Positions 49,431 through 64,000 of a stretch of 64,000 nt of DNA are shown here, in pieces (positions within the stretch are counted from its first letter, which is position 1; every line of letters starts with the position of its first letter). The notes under the pieces are model-generated. The model had not been told where the DNA came from, did not search any database, and worked only from the letters and a program-made list of their open reading frames with translations. The stretch spans positions 62,001 through 126,000 of the forward strand of contig QAOA01007732.1 of the NCBI GenBank assembly GCA_003255065.1. The letters are read 5' to 3'. The DNA is from Cercis canadensis. Lineage: Eukaryota; Streptophyta; Magnoliopsida; Fabales; Fabaceae. Made by a program: the position numbers and the translations under genes.

Positions 49431-49630
49431 AATGTATTATGTCTTTATTGTGAACCCCAATGGTGCTAATGAACAACTCTCCAGTACTTTTACTCAATGG
49501 GTCTCAAATTCTTTCTTAAAAATAGATGTGTCACAAAATTGGGGTTAAGTCTCATGGTAAGAGTTATTTAAGGATATCATAGGTGATCTTGCAATAGCAT
49601 TTAGTTAGCTAGCTATAATCTTAGGGAACT

Positions 49631-49871
49631 GTTATTTTCATACTATATTTTATTAATGTCACGTTTTATTTAATGTTTAAATATGATATAGACTAAATTA
49701 TTCTTAATTAATATAAAAAGTTTTTAACTTTGACTAAATTTTTTATATATTAAATGAGAGTTTTTACAATTGACTAAAACTTTTTATATTAAATAAGTGT
49801 AAATTAATTTATATAATATTTAGACATTAAATAATGTGTAACATTAATAAAATTGAGTGTAAAAATAATAC
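49631..49871. mobile_element. Small MITE, family B copy 2
   Basis: About 241 bases. The left end GTTATTTTCATACTATATTT...TTATTAATGTCAC is matched by the complement of the right end GTATTATTTTTACACTCAAT...TTATTAATGTTAC. An internal block (TTTTTACTTTGACTAAA-like) appears twice, explaining the greater length than copy 1 at 38952-39153. Confidence 0.6.
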
Positions 49872-51484
49872 CTTTCTAATCTTATCCCTTTTACTTTTGA
49901 CATGTATGACCAAAACACTAATATGAAAAACTGTAAATATTTATATAAATGTAGAATATGAAAGGCAAATCTCGTTTATGATTCACTCTTGCTATATGTA
50001 CGTGCATTAATTGTTTAAACTTAACATTGTCTTGCTGTTTCTGATAGATTATTTCATATATGATAGCCACAAGACGATGCACTTCAGAGACGAGGTCCCT
50101 TTTGTACCAAATGTTTCGGCACCATTACAATATAAATGCACAAGTTCAAGCCGAACTCAAAACAAAACCTAACCAAACCAAATAATGTTTTAGGTGGCTA
50201 CTAAGTTACCTTTTTCTTTTAAGGAATAGTGCTATTCATAAAGAATTTTGGTAAAATTTACGTCTTAAAATTAATTTCATCACAAAAATATTAAAAAATA
50301 AAGTCATAAAATATATGTCAGATTCTAAAAATATTTAACAAAATTTGAGTTTAATTGTGTAAAGAAAATTATAATATTTTTTTGACAATTTTCTTGTATT
50401 ATTTTATTTTTATATTTTATATGAAATTAACTGTTATGACTTATATTGATAACTTGTTTTTCAAGATTTTTATAAAAACATAAATTTTAAAACATGAATC
50501 ATGTAAAATAAAAAAATGGTGTAATTTTAAGATGAGGTAACTTAGCAGCTACTTATAATATCAGCACAGGTATTGAGGTACCAATTACCAAACACATAAG
50601 GAAACGGCAACACATTATGTCATTGGAAGACTTTGCGTGCCTGATTAGTCTTTGCCTATGCGGCAATGCCACTCTATTGGCTCAAACGATTATCATGTGG
50701 CGCCCGCCCGGGAAAGCGTTGTACTGCACTGCCTCAAACAAAACCAAAGGGGAAGATAATGTTAGTACCATAAAAAAAAGAAAAAGATTTTTGCTTCTAT
50801 ATAACCAATAACCATTTGCCAAACACTTGTAGTATCACCATCAGGTCCATCAGTGATTTAAATACAAATGGCCAGCCACATTAGTGCTACTATTGAGATG
50901 AGACTTTTTGCACTTCTTATTCAGCGAAACCAAAATTTTATATTATATTAACCTTAAACAGTGTAAAGAAATTAAAGAACGTTATTGATATGACATAAAG
51001 CGATAAAGTAAGACAAATCAGTCCTGGGATAACTAGGTAGCATTATTCTAAACCTACGAGCTACAGCCCATAGATTGATGACCTTTATGCCAAGATAAAA
51101 TGTATTATAATATTACAATTTGTAAATATCTTCGCTGCCAATATCACAATATTAAAATTGAAAGATGCCCTACATAGACAGTGAAAACATTGTAAGAATA
51201 ATTAGTGTAAGTTTAGGAACGAATTGGGTGCGTAATTTTACATGAATCCAAAAAAAAACTAAACTAGTTTATGAGTAGGAGTATTCTTCAAAATAATGAG
51301 ATATTTTATGTAGTGATATAAAAATAGTCACATTATCATACCCTATTTATAATTGAGATTAGGGATAGTGCTACATTCACTTTTTTAAATCTGAGCTCAG
51401 CGAAACTAACCTCTATTTTTGGACTCAGTATAAAACTATCAAACAACTCCAAAATGGTTGATTAGAGTTGAGTATGATACCACC

Positions 51485-51698
51485 AGTTAAAGTGGTAAGA
51501 GATAGTTTACCTTGACAAAAGACCTTAGGTTCAAATCTTTGCTAAAACGCTTGGTAGTACTAATTCTAGGCACCATCGCTTAGGTAATACTAAGCCTCGT
51601 GGAGTTTGCTCCTCACCCTTGCCATTATTGACGTAATACTTCCTAGCGGGTCTATTGGGTATCACCCCGTTTACACATTTAGTTAAAAAAGAAAAAAG
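51485..51698 (+). mobile_element. SINE-like tRNA-derived sequence, left copy
   Basis: AGTGGTAAGAGATAG (A-box-like) is followed about 25 bases later by TAGGTTCAAATCT (B-box-like), and the unit ends in an A-rich tail (AAAAAAGAAAAAAG at 51685-51698). It lacks a clear target duplication. It lies about 450 bases upstream of UGPase exon 1. The right copy is 53288-53510. Confidence 0.5.
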
Positions 51699-52138
51699 AG
51701 CCTCTAGAAGCATGACATTTTTCTGGCCATCAGAAGCACGAGATTGACACCCAAGGCAAAGCCCATAGACTAGTACTAGAAAAAAGTGAGCCCAATCGAG
51801 AATGCAGTTAGTTCAAAACCAATGGGCTCAGCAGTCAGACCGGTTCTTACCATTGCGTAAAATAGGCGCCACTCTTTACTGAGATTGGACGAGCTACTAG
51901 CTTAGAACGTTATATTCGGCTGCATATTCTGTCCAAATTAAAATCTGCACTGGCGTTTAGTTTTGGTGTCAATTTCTCCAAGTACCACCTCACCCTTCTC
52001 TTCGCTTCTATCACCACCACCATCACTCTCTTCTGTTAACTTCGTAACTCTCGAACACATTCTTTAATATCCTCGCTCTCTCTTTTCCGCACGTAGACTC
52101 TTACTTATATCTTTCTCCCGAAGCTTCGATAATCAGCA

Positions 52139-52221
52139 ATGGCTGCTGCTATTCTGAGCCCTGCCGATTCCCAGAAGCTCTCGAAGCTCCAATCTGCTGT
52201 TGCTGGATTGAACCAAATCAG
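52139..52221 (+). other. Extra copy of UGPase exon 1 (probable assembly duplicate)
   Basis: 83 bases identical to exon 1 at 53951-54033, encoding MAAAILSPADSQKLSK and so on. It lies immediately before the 127-N gap in intron 1, inside the duplicated segment. It is most simply explained as the same exon on an unmerged overlapping contig. Confidence 0.85.
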
Positions 52222-52295
52222 GTCTCTCATTTCTGGAATTCGATTTGTTTTCTATTTGGAGTTGTTGTTGTTGTTTTTTTTTTTTTTTTTTTTTG

Positions 52296-52422
52296 NNNNN
52301 NNNNNNNNNNNNNNNNNNNNNNNNNNNNNNNNNNNNNNNNNNNNNNNNNNNNNNNNNNNNNNNNNNNNNNNNNNNNNNNNNNNNNNNNNNNNNNNNNNNN
52401 NNNNNNNNNNNNNNNNNNNNNN
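52296..52422. other. Assembly gap (127 Ns)
   Basis: The gap separates the two copies of the UGPase promoter and exon 1 segment and begins at a homopolymer T tract plus G. Confidence 0.99.
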
Positions 52423-53287
52423 TCATTGGAAGACTTTGCGTGCCTGATTAGTCTTTGCCTATGCGGCAATGCCACTCTATTGGCTCAAACGATTATCATG
52501 TGGCGCCCGCCCGGGAAAGCGTTGTACTGCACTGCCTCAAACAAAACCAAAGGGGAAGATAATGTTAGTACCATAAAAAAAAGAAAAAGATTTTTGCTTC
52601 TATATAACCAATAACCATTTGCCAAACACTTGTAGTATCACCATCAGGTCCATCAGTGATTTAAATACAAATGGCCAGCCACATTAGTGCTACTATTGAG
52701 ATGAGACTTTTTGCACTTCTTATTCAGCGAAACCAAAATTTTATATTATATTAACCTTAAACAGTGTAAAGAAATTAAAGAACGTTATTGATATGACATA
52801 AAGCGATAAAGTAAGACAAATCAGTCCTGGGATAACTAGGTAGCATTATTCTAAACCTACGAGCTACAGCCCATAGATTGATGACCTTTATGCCAAGATA
52901 AAATGTATTATAATATTACAATTTGTAAATATCTTCGCTGCCAATATCACAATATTAAAATTGAAAGATGCCCTACATAGACAGTGAAAACATTGTAAGA
53001 ATAATTAGTGTAAGTTTAGGAACGAATTGGGTGCGTAATTTTACATGAATCCAAAAAAAAACTAAACTAGTTTATGAGTAGGAGTATTCTTCAAAATAAT
53101 GAGATATTTTATGTAGTGATATAAAAATAGTCACATTATCATACCCTATTTATAATTGAGATTAGGGATAGTGCTACATTCACTTTTTTAAATCTGAGCT
53201 CAACGAAACTAACCTCTATTTTTGGACTCAGTATAAAACTATCAAACAACTCCAAAATGGTTGATTAGAGTTGAGTATGATACCACC

Positions 53288-53510
53288 AAGTGTTATAGTT
53301 AAAGTGGTAAGAGATAGTTTACCTTGACAAAAGACCTTAGGTTCAAATCTTTGCTAAAACGCTTGGTAGTACTAATTCTAGGCACCATCGCTTAGGTAAT
53401 ACTAAGCCTCGTGGAGTTTGCTCCTCACCCTTGCCATTATTGACCTAATACTTCCTAGCGGGGCTATTGGGTATCACCCCGTTTACACATTTAGTTAAAA
53501 AAGAAAAAAG
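53288..53510 (+). mobile_element. SINE-like tRNA-derived sequence, right copy
   Basis: Same element as 51485-51698 but with the 9 additional bases at its 5' end (AGTGTTATAGTTAAAGTGG), so the polymerase III A-box region is more complete here. Confidence 0.5.
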
Positions 53511-53950
53511 AGCCTCTAGAAGCATGACATTTTTCTGGCCATCAGAAGCACGAGATTGACACCCAAGGCAAAGCCCATAGACTAGTACTAGAAAAAAGTG
53601 AGCCCAATCGAGAATGCAGTTAGTTCAAAACCAATGGGCTCAGCAGTCAGACCGGTTCTTACCATTGCGTAAAATAGGCGCCACTCTTTACTGAGATTGG
53701 ACGAGCTACTAGCTTAGAACGTTATATTCGGCTGCATATTCTGTCCAAATTAAAATCTGCACTGGCGTTTAGTTTTGGTGTCAATTTCTCCAAGTACCAC
53801 CTCACCCTTCTCTTCGCTTCTATCACCACCACCATCACTCTCTTCTGTTAACTTCGTAACTCTCGAACACATTCTTTAATATCCTCGCTCTCTCTTTTCC
53901 GCACGTAGACTCTTACTTATATCTTTCTCCCGAAGCTTCGATAATCAGCA

Positions 53951-61419
<7,469 letters not shown>

Positions 61420-62647
61420 GGAAGCTGAGTTGAGATGTATGAGACCGTGTCCAGTCTTGACAGTCTAATGCTATTTCAGTTATGTATGGCGCTGTGTTTG
61501 ATAGGAAAAGAAAATAAGAACGGTAGTTTTCGTTGTGCATGTCTCCGTTGTTGTAATTTTGCTTTGGACAAGAAGTTTGTCAAGGTGGATTATGAGTTTC
61601 TCGTTTTTCCCCCTTGGTTCTACATTTTAATTTTCCAAATCCACCTGTGCCATAGGCAAGAAATAATGTTCAAAAAAAATTCAGAAGAATTAGTTTACCA
61701 AAAATAATAAAATAGAAATTTAAAGAAGAAAGAGAATAAATGTAATATTAGAATTCCTAACAAAAAGAAAAAAAATGATTCCAGAAAATACCATCATCTA
61801 GCGCATTGAATTCAATTCTACAAATAAATAATATTCATCGCCCAAACCAGAAAAAGTAGAATAGCTGTTCCAAATACACTGTCATTATACCAAATTCTTA
61901 TGACATCTGTCAGTATCAAATTTCATCTAGATCATAGCTGCATAAATTGTTTCTAGTTCTTGTACTAATGCTGAGCCTTTAAGGCGTTAATCTGCGTGCC
62001 ATGACTGACTCCATTATCTGTTTCTTTAAACATAACTCACTGCACTCAAACCAACTGGCAAATTGCCACATTAATAGTGAAAATCAAAGAATTTCATCAT
62101 ACAAACTGTCAGTGAAGTGTCAACGTTCCTTGAAGTGTAAAACTTTTTTTTAGTTCTTGAAAAATGTAGCTACTGACAAATTCATTATCTAAAAATTTTT
62201 TGTGACAAATTGGTCATTGAATTATTATTTCATTGACAAATTAGTTCTTCGGTAGGTAAGATCAGTGAAAAGAAAATGAAGATTTGAATGAGAAAATGAG
62301 GGGTTAAACATAGTTAGGCAAAATCAGTGAAAAAAATTTAGGAAAAGGGTCTGCAGGGGTCCAGAATTTTTTTCATTAAAGTACCAAAGGACTAATTTGT
62401 CAGACAGAATATTAATTCAAGGACCAATTTGTTATTGAAAATTTTTGGAGGAAACATTTGTTAATAGTTGCATTTTTCAAGTACTAAAAAAGAGTTTTAC
62501 TAAAAAATGAAACATAACCCAGAAGAAACAAGTTCCATACAGGATAAGAGACCGGAAAGAAAGAGATTTTTCTTTATTTCAAAATAATGGAGCACATAAA
62601 AGCTTCTACTCTATATTTGGATAAATCAAATTGGGAAAATTCCATTT
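61420..62647. other. UGPase 3' UTR and intergenic DNA
   Basis: The first 250-300 bases are probably 3' UTR. The rest has no gene and includes a family A MITE at 62137-62501. Confidence 0.6.
62137..62501. mobile_element. Small MITE, family A copy 2
   Basis: About 365 bases. The left end GTAAAACTTTTTTTTAGTTC with TTGAAAAATG is matched by the complement of the right end GTAAAACTCTTTTTTAGTAC with TTGAAAAATG. Internal TGACAAATT motifs occur in both orientations. It is related to 29545-29748 but has an additional unique middle segment. Confidence 0.65.
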
Positions 62648-63637
62648 CTTAGGTGGTGTTTGGTACTAGTTATACATTTGCTTAGGAATCTTTACTTTTC
62701 TAGGAATAGGATTTCCAGGAATGAGATTACTAAGAAAGTTTATATTCCCATGTTTGGTTATCACTTACTTTCCTGAGAATATTATGGTGCATTCCCAACA
62801 AAATTTTATTTCCATGTTTGGTTCAAGTTGAATATACCCAGAAATGCTATCAAGGTTTCCAAAATTACCCTGGGCTTCCGGTCACAAGAGAATCATATTG
62901 GAATTTTACGAACACAAATTGACAAACCATAACCAAATTTCATGAACACGCCAGTATAAAAACGAAGTTCATATAATTTTCTCATGGAAAATATGTATTT
63001 TACTACGCAAACAAAGGGAAGAGCAAGCAAATTTGGCGCTTACTCTTGATCTCACAAGGGCCAGAATCAGATGAAGGTGGATAGAGAACAAGGGAGGATT
63101 CGGGCGAGGAATCCACAGTGCTGGCTTCTACTTCACCATCACCATCGTCCGTGGAAGACAGTGAGGATTCGAAAGTGACGCAATTCTCAAGAGAACCAAC
63201 GGCAATGGTCCAGTTCGTTTGGGACCTCCATGGAATAACAGTGCTTTCAGTCATGGTGATTTTGCCCTCTCTCTAGCTTCATCACCACTGGGTTCGTCTC
63301 TGTGCTCAGTATCAGACTTTGCAGAAGACGAAGACGAAGATGAAGAGGAATGGCGTAGAATCCACAATTTGAGAGAAAGAGAGAGAGAACCAGCAAAAGG
63401 GTAATTAAGTAATTTCACATGTCAAGATTTTCCCATTCCCTCCGGAATATGACTTTCCCACCCTCACAGGTGGGAATAAGATTCTGAAATTTTGTGTACA
63501 AGTTTACATTTCCGGGTATCTAACTTTCTTGGGAATAATTTTTTAATTTTTTAACTCTTGTACCAATTATGGGTAATTTACTTTTCCACTTTATTTTCCC
63601 AACAATCTTAAAACTTAACTACCAAACACCACCTAAG
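62648..63637. mobile_element. TIR transposon carrying a captured gene fragment (Pack-type)
   Basis: The 990-base unit has perfect 18-base terminal inverted repeats: CTTAGGTGGTGTTTGGTA at 62648-62665 and its complement at 63620-63637. Sequence next to both ends is the AT-rich, ATTCCCA/TTGGGAATA-rich type seen in MITEs. The middle (about 62990-63410) is quite different: less AT-rich, with a start codon, an open first exon and a splice donor. No transposase is present. No clear target-site duplication was found, so the superfamily is unresolved. Confidence 0.7.
63044..63254 (-). pseudogene. Captured first exon of an unidentified gene inside the TIR element
   Basis: On the minus strand, ATG 63254 opens 70 codons plus one base and ends at a GT donor (GTAAGC). 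It encodes an N terminus beginning MTESTVIPWRSQTNWTIAVG, then a Ser/Asp/Glu-rich stretch and PCEIK. Base composition and codon use are gene-like, and the CT-rich sequence upstream looks like a plant 5' leader. I do not recognise the parent gene. No further exon lies within the transposon ends. It could still be transcribed and spliced into downstream sequence. Confidence 0.6.
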
Positions 63638-64000
63638 GAGGTGTGGATTTTTTTAAATTCCTGCGAATCACCATTTCCCTTCCCTCCAGGACTCCCGCCT
63701 CACCCCCTCAACACCCTCCCTCTCTCTAGCAAGTAGCAAGTCTCCCTCTCGGTTCTCTGGACTCTCCCTCTGCAAGTCCACCGCACGCTCCCGCCGCCAG
63801 AGTGAATCTGCTGGACTCGCCTCTTCTCTCTTCTCGGCTGTGCAAGTATCGAAGGAACCGAATTCCAAGCTTCAAGCATCCTGAAGCTTGGTTTAGTTCC
63901 GCAAGGTGAGTGGGTCAGTGTTTTTGTTTTGGTTCCATCCACAACCAAACTCCAGCTCCAGGGTTCGCACATTGTAGTGGTGCAGTTCAGTGCTGCAACC
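63638..64000 (+). other. Possible 5' leader exon of a gene running off the window
   Basis: From about 63680 the sequence becomes C/T-rich and GC-richer (CCTCCCTCTCTCT, CCGCACGCTCCCGCCGCC), as in plant 5' UTRs. A good donor (CCGCAAG|GTGAGTG) lies at about 63906. No convincing coding start was identified. The downstream gene, if any, is outside the window. Confidence 0.35.

Larger units (their letters stand above)
43114..50619. other. RVE 5' region and gene-free, transposon-rich intergenic DNA
   Basis: 43.1-44.0 kb is the likely 5' UTR (perhaps with small upstream frames) and core promoter of the RVE gene. Beyond it lies AT-rich DNA with no recognised gene: a CACTA element at 46505-47206, a dispersed repeat at 49302-49430 and a MITE at 49631-49871. 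Confidence 0.55.
50620..52295 (+). repeat. Left copy of a ~1.7-kb duplication (UGPase promoter and exon 1)
   Basis: This segment is almost identical to 52423-54102 and ends in a T21 run at the 127-N gap. It contains the UGPase upstream region, exon 1 (52139-52221) and the start of intron 1. Differences from the right copy are a few substitutions (for example at 51412 and 51633), a 9-base indel at about 51486 and the T-run length. No exon 2 follows, so as assembled it cannot form a gene on its own. Confidence 0.95.

Noticed and set aside
50617..50811. 64-codon frame repeated identically at 52426-52614
   Set aside because: Its duplication simply follows the 1.7-kb duplicated segment, and there is no family resemblance or gene context.
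52133..52475. Open frames across the 127-N gap
   Set aside because: The same artefact of reading through Ns; only the 83-base UGPase exon 1 copy is meaningful.
63668..63972. Minus-strand open frames of 66 and 90 codons near the window end
   Set aside because: They are antisense to a CT-rich leader-like sequence and read as low-complexity Arg/Glu; likely shadows.

Overview
This is nuclear DNA of a flowering plant, most likely a rosid eudicot. The genes are split by AT-rich introns with GT/AG borders, intergenic DNA is AT-rich and full of small inverted-repeat transposons, and every recognisable protein is a plant-type family member. I cannot name the species. Gene models were joined by hand from splice sites and reading frame. 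Every complete multi-exon model closes in frame, with lengths close to what I recall for the Arabidopsis relatives.

Layout. 0.9-5.3 kb (+): TFIID subunit TAF12. 9.0-12.5 kb (+): uridine nucleosidase (URH1 type). 14.6-14.9 kb (+): small secreted single-LysM protein. 17.6-27.4 kb (+): tandem array of three GDSL/SGNH esterases with identical four-exon structure. 30.75-30.85 kb (-): isolated first exon of autophagy gene ATG5, with no other exon in the window. 32.9-34.0 kb (+): intronless two-helix membrane protein with a PC-esterase-like domain. 35.6-37.1 kb (-): alpha-expansin of EXPA13 type. 40.7-43.1 kb (-): clock-type single-MYB factor of the RVE1/LHY family. 44-51 kb: gene-free and transposon-rich. 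52-61.4 kb (+): UDP-glucose pyrophosphorylase. 62.6-63.6 kb: a transposon that appears to have captured the first exon of another gene. 63.7-64 kb: possible start of a further transcription unit.

Non-genic content includes a CACTA element with intact ends and target duplication, a tRNA-derived SINE with a 16-bp target duplication, two small MITE families with two copies each, a larger TIR element at 16 kb, and an array of a 15-bp motif beside an assembly gap. The assembly has a 263-N gap (15123-15385), a 127-N gap (52296-52422) and scattered single Ns. Three N positions sit exactly at the junction of near-identical direct repeats (66 bp, 258 bp and about 1.7 kb). This suggests unmerged overlapping contigs rather than real duplications, so the UGPase promoter and exon 1 shown twice are probably one.

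The genes do not form one pathway. From memory, the order ATG5 - PC-esterase-like - EXPA13 - RVE1 - UGPase combines two Arabidopsis segments (At3g03210/03220/03250 and At5g17290/17300/17310), as expected of an ancestral order later split by gene loss. URH1 next to a GDSL gene also matches At2g36310/At2g36325. No new biochemical system is evident. The most interesting items are the ATG5 relic, the Pack-type transposon, a frame-breaking duplicated exon and a GC-AG intron in UGPase, and promoter modules shared by two of the GDSL genes.
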